Source: an uncultured Flavobacterium sp. (GTDB lineage: Bacteria; Bacteroidota; Bacteroidia; Flavobacteriales; Flavobacteriaceae). From it: a stretch of 64,000 nt of DNA. The position numbers and the translations under genes were made by a program. The stretch is taken from positions 105,713-169,712 of the forward strand of contig NZ_OY730255.1 of the NCBI RefSeq assembly GCF_963422545.1, in the 5' to 3' direction. The notes beneath the pieces are model-generated. The model saw only the letters and a list, made by a program, of their open reading frames with translations, made no database searches and was not told where the DNA came from. Shown one piece after another: positions 36,033-43,331 of this stretch. Numbering within the stretch: the first letter of the stretch is position 1; every line of letters begins with the position of its first letter.

Positions 36033-36073
36033 AAAAAAGAGACTGTTTCACTAGTGAAACAGTCTCTTTTTTA
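36033..36073. terminator. Perfect bidirectional terminator
   Basis: AAAAGAGACTGTTTCACTAG is followed by its exact complement, then TTTT. It lies between the stress operon and the convergent prfA, and is flanked by ggttcaaaggcacagagg and cctctgtgcctttgcacc inverted repeat fragments. Confidence 0.93.
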
Positions 36074-36134
36074 TTTTAGTCGAGATTGCAGATCTTTAAA
36101 CCTCTGTGCCTTTGCACCTCTGAACCTCAGCACC

Positions 36135-37211
36135 TTAGAAAACTTCCGAAGCCTCTTTCAATTTCTCCATATTGTTAACCAATTGAAGCTCGGCAACAAT
36201 TTTTTGGATATCACCATTCATGATGTTTCCTAGATCGTAAAGTGTCAAACCAACTCTGTGATCAGTTACACGACCCTGAGCATAGTTGTACGTACGAATC
36301 TTAGCAGATCTGTCACCGGAACTCACCTGAGAAGTACGTTTTGTAGCATCTTCAGCTTCTTTCTTAGCCAATTCTTGTTCGTATAAACGAGAACGTAAAA
36401 CCGTTAACGCTTTATCTTTATTTTTATGCTGTGATTTCTGATCCTGACATTGCGCCACCAATCCGGTTGGAATGTGCGTTAAACGTACTGCCGATTTCGT
36501 AGTATTTACAGATTGTCCTCCAGGTCCAGATGAACAGAAGAAATCAACACGAACATCGTTCATATCAATTTGTACATCAAACTCCTCAGCTTCTGGTAAA
36601 ACCATAACTGTAGCTGCCGATGTATGCACACGACCTTGAGTTTCAGTCTGAGGAACACGTTGTACACGGTGCACACCAGCTTCAAACTTCAAAGTTCCGT
36701 AAACATCCTCACCGGTAACCTCAAAAATAACCTCTTTAAAACCACCAGAAGTTCCTTCGTTCATATCAACAACCGAAGTTCTCCATCCCATGCTTTCGCA
36801 ATATTTAGTGTACATTCTAAATAAATCTCCGGCAAAAATACTCGCTTCATCACCACCCGTTCCGGCGCGAATCTCGACCATTACGTTTTTAGCATCTTCA
36901 GGATCTTTAGGAATCAACATAAATTTAATTTCCTCCTCAAGTTGAGGCAAGCGTTCCTTTGCTTCGTCAAGCTGCATTTTGGCCATTTCGGTCATATCTG
37001 CATCGCTTCCGTCAGCAATAATTTCGTTTGCTTCATCAATATTTGCTAAAACAAGAATGTATTCTTCTCTCTTTTCAACCAGTGCTTTTATGCTTTTATA
37101 TTCCTGGTTAAGCTGCACATAACGTTTTTGATCAGCAATAACATCCGGCTGAATAATCAAATCCGAAATCTCATCAAAACGCTGCTTTACATATTGAAGT
37201 CTATCTAACAT
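36135..37211 (-). CDS. prfA: Peptide chain release factor 1
   Basis: 358 residues, full length. The stop-codon reading PxT motif is PQT at 187-189 (HRVQRVPQTETQGR), which marks RF1 (UAA/UAG) rather than RF2 with SPF. The peptidyl-tRNA hydrolysis motif GGQ is at 231-233 (SSGPGGQSVNTT). GDRSAKIRTYNYAQGRVTDH follows as usual. No prmC methylase gene adjoins. TAATTTTG upstream is a good -7 element. The gene is monocistronic here. Confidence 0.97.
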   Translation of the reverse strand: MLDRLQYVKQRFDEISDLIIQPDVIADQKRYVQLNQEYKSIKALVEKREEYILVLANIDEANEIIADGSDADMTEMAKMQLDEAKERLPQLEEEIKFMLIPKDPEDAKNVMVEIRAGTGGDEASIFAGDLFRMYTKYCESMGWRTSVVDMNEGTSGGFKEVIFEVTGEDVYGTLKFEAGVHRVQRVPQTETQGRVHTSAATVMVLPEAEEFDVQIDMNDVRVDFFCSSGPGGQSVNTTKSAVRLTHIPTGLVAQCQDQKSQHKNKDKALTVLRSRLYEQELAKKEAEDATKRTSQVSSGDRSAKIRTYNYAQGRVTDHRVGLTLYDLGNIMNGDIQKIVAELQLVNNMEKLKEASEVF

Positions 37212-37235
37212 TTTCTAATTCCTTTTATTGGACTG

Positions 37236-37243
37236 CAAAATTA
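37236..37243 (-). promoter_or_regulatory. -7 promoter element for prfA
   Basis: Minus strand TAATTTTG followed by C, 25 bases before the ATG. Confidence 0.5.
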
Positions 37244-37319
37244 CAAAATTTTTGTGGAAAATTCTATCATTAACTTTTTGAGTTTTTTAAGGCTGATTTT
37301 GAGGCGAAGTTTAATGATT

Positions 37320-37430
37320 TTTAGGAGCTGTTTCCTGCTATCCGCTATATCTTTTTAGGCAGAAATTTTACGTTTGAGTTAGGAATTTTTCGTTTGCCTA
37401 AAAAGGATGCCGCTTCTATCAGGGCTAGGG
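37320..37430 (-). ncRNA. Structured small RNA, Flavo-1-like, copy 2
   Basis: On the minus strand: CTAGCCCTGATAGAAGCGGC, ATCCTTTTTAGGCA, a variable loop, TGCCTAAAAAGAT, ATAGCGGATAGCAGGAAAC and AGCTCC. The basal stem is CCTG/CAGG where copy 1 has CCCG/CGGG, and the long stem is entirely different yet paired. The paired changes support a folded RNA. Confidence 0.55.
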
Positions 37431-37529
37431 CTTTTGTGTTTATTGAAACATTTTTTTCTCCAATCTATATTCAAAAATATACCTCTTCAAAAAAGGGGTT
37501 TATAAAAATATAAGTTAACTAATTATGAT

Positions 37530-37940
37530 TTAAACCAAAGTCAGATCACTTAACTCATCTGCTAATTTGTGTAATCCTTTAGAAATCTGCAACATTTTGT
37601 CACTTGACAAAGTTGCTAAACCTTTAGTATATTGTCTAAATAAGCTTTGATTCATTCCTGCATAATGTTCTGCAAAAGCTGATTTGTTGATTACACTAAA
37701 ATAATCAAACACCTGCTCTAGATCTACTTGATAGCTAATATCAAAATCAGCAATTGTAACCTTTTCACCTTTTTCTTGTAGATATTCTACATGATATTGA
37801 AGGACTTCGTTAAAATTTGCTTTTATTTCAGATATGCTATTTCCTACTGTAGCTAATCCATCAATTTCTTTTGCATAAGCCGAAAAACCTGTAGAAGTTT
37901 TTTCAATAATAACCGAAATTACCCTTTTTTTTGTATTCAT
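37530..37940 (-). CDS. hicB: HicB-family antitoxin
   Basis: 136 residues. The N-terminus is a HicB partial RNase H-like fold (ISVIIEKTSTGFSAYAKEID, GLATVGNSISEIKANFNEVL). The C-terminus (AFAEHYAGMNQSLFRQYTKG, LATLSSDKMLQISKGLHKLA) is a helix-turn-helix that would bind the operator. It neutralises the HicA toxin and represses the operon. It lies 33 bases after hicA. It is somewhat longer than minimal HicB because of the DNA-binding tail. Confidence 0.88.
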   Translation of the reverse strand: MNTKKRVISVIIEKTSTGFSAYAKEIDGLATVGNSISEIKANFNEVLQYHVEYLQEKGEKVTIADFDISYQVDLEQVFDYFSVINKSAFAEHYAGMNQSLFRQYTKGLATLSSDKMLQISKGLHKLADELSDLTLV

Positions 37941-37973
37941 ATTCGTCTGAATTAAATTTAAAAAGCTATAGAA

Positions 37974-38162
37974 TTATTTAAGTCCTGCTGCTTTCAAAAT
38001 ACTATTTAAAGTGCCATTTGCCATTTCTTTACTCCCATGTCTCGGGATAGTAAGTTGATTTTGTTTTGTTGCATGTCGATACAAATCATGGTTTGCACCG
38101 TTTTTATAAAGAAACCAACCATCTTTTTTGAGAAGTTTCAACAACTCATTTACTGAAGCCAT
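37974..38162 (-). CDS. hicA: HicA-family mRNA interferase toxin
   Basis: 62 residues, the usual size. A dsRBD-like fold: SVNELLKLLKKDGWFLYK, NGANHDLYRHATKQNQLTIP, RHGSKEMANGTLNSILKAAG. The catalytic His is probably His25 in NGANHDLYRH; the family often has GSHH or GSKH at this place. It cleaves mRNA when freed from HicB. It is the first gene of a toxin-antitoxin operon under a palindromic operator. Confidence 0.9.
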   Translation of the reverse strand: MASVNELLKLLKKDGWFLYKNGANHDLYRHATKQNQLTIPRHGSKEMANGTLNSILKAAGLK

Positions 38163-38252
38163 CTGCTTTAATTTAAATTAACAAATACGTCTGTCGTTTT
38201 TCATATTTGTGGTATTTAAATGTTTTTAGATTTCTTCTTATTATATTAAGCA

Positions 38253-38294
38253 AATATATAACATTTTTGTTATATAACAAAAATGTTATATATT
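38253..38294. promoter_or_regulatory. 42-nt perfect palindrome, probable HicB operator
   Basis: Half-site AATATATAACATTTTTGTTAT then its exact complement. TATATTTG on the minus strand (38251-38258) is the likely hicA -7 element, so the palindrome covers the -10 to -45 zone where a repressor would block RNA polymerase. It contains ATAACA.. inverted half-sites. Confidence 0.7.
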
Positions 38295-38359
38295 AAACTT
38301 TATAAAAGCATAAAATTAATGTGTTAAGTCTTTTTAGCGATGTTAATTGAATACATCAA

Positions 38360-38482
38360 ATTTACCCTGCTATTTCGCCATATCTTTTAAAGATAATTTT
38401 TCTCATAATTAGGTAGAAGATTTTCACTTAAACAAGATCTTTTCGTTTGCCTAAAAAGGATGCCACTTCTACCATGGTTAGA
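38360..38482 (-). ncRNA. Degenerate copy 3 of the Flavo-1-like element
   Basis: On the minus strand: CTAACCATGGTAGAAGTGGC, ATCCTTTTTAGGCAAACG and later AAAAGATATGGCGAAATAGC, AGGG. Conserved blocks remain but the AGCTCC end and much of the stem are lost. Together with copy 2 it brackets hicAB. Confidence 0.4.
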
Positions 38483-38566
38483 TTTTTTTATATTTCAAAA
38501 TTTAGTTTACGGTTTTCCGTAAAGCAATTGATTAAGAATAAGTTATTTTTGATGAAATTATTTTTT

Positions 38567-38600
38567 AATCAGTTTTTTCGGTATTAATTTATATATTTGA
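38567..38600 (+). repeat. Left 34-bp direct repeat with promoter, edge of TIR cluster
   Basis: AATCAGTTTTTTCGGT then ATTAATTTATATATTTGA. It matches 42134-42167 at about 29-30 of 34 positions, including a perfect 18-bp block. TATATTTG (38592-38599) is a perfect -7 element that could drive the TIR genes. Confidence 0.6.
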
Positions 38601-38703
38601 AGAAATATGTAATCGTAAAACTTTTCATAAATTAGTTTTATCATTTTATTAAATTATTTAAAAACAGTTAACAAAAAAATCCTAAAATTCTAAATATTAA
38701 TAT

Positions 38704-39267
38704 ATGGCAATTTTTAAAAGGAGTGAATTCAAGAGTGTAGCATTATCTAAAACAAATTCATATAAAAATCTTAGAGGATTTGTTAGCGAAGCTCGCGCGC
38801 AATCTAAATCGAACGCAATTACTAGTATTTTTCTTTCTCACGCACATTCTGACAAAGACTTAATTGAAGAGGCTGTAACCTTTTTTAAATCATTAAACAT
38901 AAATGTTTATGTTGATTGGATGGATGAAACTATGCCTGAAAAACCTAATGGAATAACTGCTTCAAAAATAAAAACAAAAATCTTAAATGATGATAAGTTT
39001 ATTTTTCTAGCAACAAATGCTGCTGTTATTTCTAAATGGTGTAATTGGGAAGTTGGAATTGGTGATGCCTATAAATTGCAAAATGACAAAATTTGTTTAT
39101 TACCATTAGCAGATAGTAATGGACATTGGACAGGAAATGAGTATTTACAAATTTATCCGAGAATAGAATCTGTGGCCAAAGACAATTTTTCATTCTATGA
39201 CAATATATTCAGGGTAATTTACCCTGACGGAAAAACAACATGGTTAAGTGATTGGTTAAAAAAATAG
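38704..39267 (+). CDS. TIR-domain protein 1
   Basis: 187 residues. A short N-terminal helix (LRGFVSEARAQSK), then a TIR domain from about residue 39: SIFLSHAHSDKDLIEEAVTF, INVYVDWMDETMP, KFIFLATNAAVISKWCNWEV. Glu116 in the KWCNWE motif is in the place of the catalytic glutamate of NAD-consuming TIRs. It is cytoplasmic. TIR proteins of this type act as NADases or make cyclic or linear ADP-ribose signals in anti-phage defence. First gene of a five-gene set; the next starts 2 bases after its stop codon. Confidence 0.85.
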   Translation: MAIFKRSEFKSVALSKTNSYKNLRGFVSEARAQSKSNAITSIFLSHAHSDKDLIEEAVTFFKSLNINVYVDWMDETMPEKPNGITASKIKTKILNDDKFIFLATNAAVISKWCNWEVGIGDAYKLQNDKICLLPLADSNGHWTGNEYLQIYPRIESVAKDNFSFYDNIFRVIYPDGKTTWLSDWLKK

Positions 39268-39269
39268 TT

Positions 39270-39833
39270 ATGGAAAAATTCATTTCACAAAATAATCTTG
39301 AACAATTCTATAAAAAAGAAATTGGCATACAAGGAAGAAAAACAGTAGAAGAACAAATACAGAAAGTCCGAAATGATGGAAGTAAACATATAAAAAGTAT
39401 TTTTCTTTCGCATAGCCATCTTGACAAAACCATTGTAAATAAAATAAGCTTACTCTTTAGTAACCTAAATATAAATATTTATATTGATTGGTTAGATAAA
39501 TCCTTGCCAGAACAAACAGATAGAATAACAGCTTCAGTAATAAAATCTAAAATTCATGAAACTAACCATTTTTTATTTTTAGCTACTTATCATGGCCTGC
39601 GTTCAAAATGGTGTAATTGGGAACTTGGAATTGCAGATTCATTTAAAAATAATGAAAAATTAGCAATTCTACCAATTGAAACAAAATCAGGGAATTGGAG
39701 AGGAAATGAATATTTACATTTATATCCTGAAATGAGATTTGGAAGTGACAATCTAGATGATTTAACAGTAGAAAAAATTAAAATACATCAACTTGATGGC
39801 AAAATAATTTCATTTGAAGATTGGCTAAAATAA
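39270..39833 (+). CDS. TIR-domain protein 2, tandem paralogue
   Basis: 187 residues from ATG 39270; the in-frame ATG at 39252 overlaps the previous gene and is less likely. It is the same family as its upstream neighbour: SIFLSHSHLDKTIVNKISLL, INIYIDWLDKSLPEQTDRIT, FLATYHGLRSKWCNWELGIA with Glu118, and a shared tail (RGNEYLHLYPE versus TGNEYLQIYPR; ISFEDWLK versus WLSDWLKK). The two arose by tandem duplication and then diverged substantially. This suggests a heterodimer, or two sensors of one signal. Confidence 0.85.
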   Translation: MEKFISQNNLEQFYKKEIGIQGRKTVEEQIQKVRNDGSKHIKSIFLSHSHLDKTIVNKISLLFSNLNINIYIDWLDKSLPEQTDRITASVIKSKIHETNHFLFLATYHGLRSKWCNWELGIADSFKNNEKLAILPIETKSGNWRGNEYLHLYPEMRFGSDNLDDLTVEKIKIHQLDGKIISFEDWLK

Positions 39834-39839
39834 ATTTTT

Positions 39840-40238
39840 ATGGAAAACAAACTAAAACATTTAGAGTTTTTACAACTTGTAATAACAAGAATGAACATTA
39901 ATTCATTCTTACTCAAAGGATGGACAGTTACACTTATTGCTGCCTTATTTGCTTTTGCAGCAAAAGATTCAAATATTCAATATGTGATTATAACTTATAT
40001 TTCAACACCTCTATTTTGGATTTTGGATGGTTATTATTTGAGTTTAGAAAGACAATATCGAGATCTTTATAATATCGTTCGAAACAAAAATGAAAATCAA
40101 ATCGATTTTGATCTAAATGCAAGTTCTTTTAACACTGGAAAAAACATGTGGTTTCCATGCATATTTTCTAAAACATTAAATATTTTTTATGGTACATTAA
40201 TTTTATTAACACTTGTAGTAATCTTTATTATAAATTAA
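39840..40238 (+). CDS. Small membrane protein, candidate effector of the TIR cluster
   Basis: 132 residues with about three transmembrane segments: FLLKGWTVTLIAALFAFAAK, YVIITYISTPLFWILDGYYL and, at the C-terminus, IFYGTLILLTLVVIFIIN. A polar loop (RQYRDLYNIVRNKNENQIDF) sits between. It lies 6 bases after TIR gene 2 and 1 base before the MTH538-type TIR gene. Membrane proteins of this look often neighbour such TIR genes. By analogy to defence systems in which a nucleotide signal opens a membrane effector, it may be the killing component. No macro, SIR2 or SLOG domain is present. Function inferred from context only. Confidence 0.65.
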   Translation: MENKLKHLEFLQLVITRMNINSFLLKGWTVTLIAALFAFAAKDSNIQYVIITYISTPLFWILDGYYLSLERQYRDLYNIVRNKNENQIDFDLNASSFNTGKNMWFPCIFSKTLNIFYGTLILLTLVVIFIIN

Positions 40239-40239
40239 A

Positions 40240-40822
40240 ATGGCAAAAAGAGTTTTTTTTTAGTTTTCACTATGACGATGTAAAAACATTTCGTGCAAAT
40301 GTTGTTAGAAATCATGGTGTAACAAAACAAAGTGGTCAAGATGCAGGTTTTTTTGATGCTTCAATTTGGGAAGATGCTAAAAGACATGGAGATCTTTCTT
40401 TAAAAAGGTTAATTAATGCAGGATTAGAAAATACTAGTGTGACTTGTGCATTAATTGGAACACAAACTTGGGAAAGACGGTGGGTTCGATATGAAATACT
40501 AAAAAGTTACGATAGGGGTAATAAACTTTTTGGAATTCACATTAACAGTGTTAAAGACAAAAATCAAAACACTTTTGCACAAGGAAGAAATATATTTGAC
40601 TACCTCGGATTTGTGATTAGCAAGGATGGAAAGAAGTTAACTTACTACGAGCATGATGGAAACAATTGGAAAGCCTTTAAAGACTTGGATCCAAAGCAAA
40701 CAAATTTTTCTAGTGAATATTGGGGAAAAGGCTACAAACTATCAAACTTGGTAAAAGTCTATGATTGGTCTTTAGAAGATGGTTATATAAATTTTCCTAG
40801 CTGGCTAGAAAATGCAAAATAA
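40240..40822 (+). CDS. MTH538-type TIR (ThsB-like) protein, frameshifted at a T9 tract
   Basis: As written, ATG at 40240 gives MAKRVFF and a stop. Deleting one T from T9 (40253-40261) gives a 193-residue protein: MAKRVFFSFHYDDVKTFRAN, VVRNHGVTKQSG, LSLKRLINAGLENTSVTCAL, IGTQTWERRWVRYEILKSYD. This is the MTH538 TIR-like family (PF08937), to which Thoeris ThsB proteins belong. Glu85 in WVRYE is the likely catalytic residue. The downstream frame is otherwise undamaged to the end (..INFPSWLENAK), so the lesion is recent, a sequencing slip, or a switch. Confidence 0.8.
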
Positions 40823-40990
40823 CCCAGATAATATGGATTACAATTCTTACTATTGAATTTTAATTATTATTTTCTTGAGAAAAATATTTTAAGAACCTTA
40901 CATAAGATATTTTTATAAAAATAAGAAATATTGATTTTGACATTTTAATATAGATTTCTACTATAAAATAAATCATACAAATTACATAAA

Positions 40991-42037
40991 ATGAATAAGT
41001 GTTTAGATTTAGAATATGACGTTGCACTATCCTTTGCAGGAGAAGATAGAAAATATGTTGAGAAAGTTGCAAATTTTCTTAGAAAATCAGGTGTAAAAGT
41101 TTTCTACGATATGTATGAAGATACTAATCTTTGGGGCAAAGATTTATATCAACATTTAGATGACATTTATCAAAACAAAGCAAAATATACTATTTTATTC
41201 ATTTCTGAGAACTATAGTAAAAAAATCTGGACTAATCATGAATTAAAAAGTGCTCAGACACGAGCATTTTCAGAAAATAATGAATATATCTTACCTGCAA
41301 GATTTGACAATACAGAAATCCCTGGCATAAGAAAAACTATTGGCTATGTATCTCTACAAGACTTGTCCCCTGTACAATTTGCAAAAAAAATAATTAAAAA
41401 ACTTGGAGGAATTGAGCCTGTAAATTTTTTACCCGATGATGTAAAATACATAAAACAGATTATACATTCAATTTTTAAAGATTTTGATGATGATGAAATT
41501 GAAAGTCACGTATATTATGTATTCAATAAACTAAAAATGACAACTGATAGAGAACGAAAATTTCTAACATTTTTAGTAATGCATTCATGTCGCCATGACA
41601 TAACTGGAGATCTACATGAAGATATTAGACTATTAGAAAGAGTTTCTGGATTTACAAAAGATGAAATTATTGACATCTTAAAAAATCTAACTATTTTAGG
41701 TTTTGAGTATAAGATTAGTAAATCAATAGAAGGTTCAGAAGAAGAATCAAACCAACTAGAAATTGAAATGTTGCATTTAAGTTTAATTGCCAGAGATCCA
41801 GATCTAAGCCTTGTTGATCTTACAATGATACTTACATTCATGTATTTTGCTCCTATGAACCTAAGATGTGAAACTTGTTGTTTTGATGCACTAAAAAGGT
41901 TAGATTTTACCGATTTAAAAAATGATATTACCGAAAGTGATCTTTATGATATAATCAGCTACCTCCCAAATGAGAGTGAAGGTGATGAAGATAATTATAT
42001 TGAAATCGAAAACCCTGACGGTGAAAATATATGTTAA
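40991..42037 (+). CDS. TIR-domain protein 4 with unknown C-terminal domain
   Basis: 348 residues. A TIR domain occupies about 8-135: YDVALSFAGEDRKYVEKVAN, VKVFYDMYEDTNLWGKDL, YTILFISENYSKKIWTNHEL with catalytic-type Glu84. The remaining ~200 residues are mostly helical and acidic (DDVKYIKQIIHSIFKDFDDD, LLERVSGFTKDEIIDILKNL, ending in NESEGDEDNY..). A possible winged-helix-like stretch is GFTKDEIIDILKNLTILGF. It is of a different TIR subtype from the tandem pair. A 168-bp gap separates it from the MTH538-type gene, so it may have its own promoter. Confidence 0.85.
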   Translation: MNKCLDLEYDVALSFAGEDRKYVEKVANFLRKSGVKVFYDMYEDTNLWGKDLYQHLDDIYQNKAKYTILFISENYSKKIWTNHELKSAQTRAFSENNEYILPARFDNTEIPGIRKTIGYVSLQDLSPVQFAKKIIKKLGGIEPVNFLPDDVKYIKQIIHSIFKDFDDDEIESHVYYVFNKLKMTTDRERKFLTFLVMHSCRHDITGDLHEDIRLLERVSGFTKDEIIDILKNLTILGFEYKISKSIEGSEEESNQLEIEMLHLSLIARDPDLSLVDLTMILTFMYFAPMNLRCETCCFDALKRLDFTDLKNDITESDLYDIISYLPNESEGDEDNYIEIENPDGENIC

Positions 42038-42133
42038 GTAAGCCCCCAGCTCTCCGAAGTATTCCTTGCAAAAACCTACGCAAACGCTACTGATTTCGAA
42101 TATTTTATTAATCCACTAAAAAACAAAACCTTA

Positions 42134-42167
42134 AATCAGTATTTTATGAATTAATTTATATATTTGA
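42134..42167 (+). repeat. Right 34-bp direct repeat with promoter
   Basis: AATCAGTATTTTATGA then ATTAATTTATATATTTGA, the partner of 38567-38600. TATATTTG (42159-42166) serves as -7 element for the DoxX-like gene at 42217. Confidence 0.6.
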
Positions 42168-42216
42168 TAGTTACCAAAATCTAATTATTTAATCATTTTT
42201 TCTAACACTACTACTA

Positions 42217-43054
42217 ATGGAAAAACTTATTAAAATCGGCCGTCTCTTTTATGGTATCGGCGTTGTTGCTTTAGGGATTCATCAAATTATTATCAAAGAT
42301 TTTCGTTCAGAAATTTTATCTCCATTTCCTGCCTGGGCTCATAACAATAGTATCTTTCCCATTCTTACCGGAATAGCTTTAATATTTGCAGGAATTATCA
42401 TTTCAGGATTATTTAAAATTAAATTTATTGACACAAAAAAAAGTATGTCTTTATTTAGGCTTTTGTTTTCTTGCTGCTATCATCACTTCTCATTTACCCT
42501 ATATTATAATGCTTAGTGCAGATAAAACTCCAGATTTTCAGGTTTGGATAAATGCTCTCGAAGAATTAACCTATAGCGGTGGTGCATTTGTAATGGCAGG
42601 ATCATTTACAGAGAACAATTCTGCCAGAGCCGAAAAGAATTTTACCTCATTATTAGAAAAACTTATTCCGTCTGGACGAGTTTTTTATTCAATTCTTATG
42701 ATATTATTTGGATTGAGTCATTTTACTTTTGCCAACTTTATCGTTGCAATGGTACCAAAATGGTTGCCAGCGCCAATGTTTTGGACTTATTTTTTTGGTG
42801 CTGCCCTTATCATTGCAGGCATATCCATTATTTTCAAAATAGTAATAAAACCAATTGCGCTTCTTTTAGCATTTATGCTTTTACTGTTTTTTCTATTCTT
42901 TCATATTCCTGATGCCATTGCAAACCCATCTGCAGACGGTGGAAATGAAATTGTACGTGCATTTGTTGCGTTGCTTTTCTGTGGTATTGCATTAGTAATC
43001 GCATTAACAAATGATCGAAAAATAATCCCGCTGTCACAAGCTTCTCACTTATAA
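42217..43054 (+). CDS. DoxX-like membrane protein, frameshifted at an A8 tract
   Basis: Two overlapping frames read as one protein of about 278 residues if one A is removed from A8 (42435-42442): ..GLFKIKFIDTKK joins VCLYLGFCFLAAIITSHLPY. The first part (LIKIGRLFYGIGVVALGIHQ, FPILTGIALIFAGIIISG) and the last (LIPSGRVFYSILMILFGLSH, FGAALIIAGISIIFKIV) are internal duplicates, each with 'GR.FY...' and 'AL.IAGI' motifs, giving about eight transmembrane helices. That is a DoxX/DoxD-like quinone-linked or membrane-stress family layout. The exact function is unknown. The promoter lies in the right direct repeat. Confidence 0.72.
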
Positions 43055-43063
43055 ACGCCACCC

Positions 43064-43164
43064 GGCTCTGCGAAGTCTCCCGACTTCGTAGCGACAACGA
43101 TAAGCAAAACAGGTTAAAAAAATATTGGAACGAGTATGAAGTCGGGAGACTTCGCACAGCGTAG
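43064..43164. repeat. BIME-like element, GAAGTC-type, copy 2
   Basis: GCTCTGCGAAGTCTCCCGAC.. at the left, ggttaaaaaaatattggaac in the middle and ..GTCGGGAGACTTCGCACAGC at the right. Almost identical to copy 3 at 43786 over the full ~100 bp. Confidence 0.85.
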
Positions 43165-43305
43165 TTTGCAATCCACGCCCGCAACAATAAGACACAATAC
43201 AAATCATCCAAAATAAAAGCTACAAAAAATCATGTAGCTTTTGTTATATTTACAAAGAGAACAAATCAATCTTTGCGGCCACGGATTGCAAATCCGTGCT
43301 ATATG
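43163..43305. repeat. Second palindromic pair, GCAATCC type, with terminator
   Basis: gcaatccacgcccgcaa (about 43168) and ttgcggccacggattgc (about 43274) are near-complements. The right arm holds its own hairpin CACGGAT-TGCAA-ATCCGTG. Between them AAAAGCTACA/TGTAGCTTTT (43215-43243) is a terminator-like stem. Confidence 0.6.
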
Positions 43306-43331
43306 ACAAAAAAAAAGAACTTTATCTTTCT

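Noticed and set aside
39840..40822. Classical Thoeris ThsA (SIR2-STALD or macro type) in the TIR cluster
   Set aside because: No NADase, macro or STALD motifs are visible in any of the five proteins; only a small membrane protein accompanies the TIRs.
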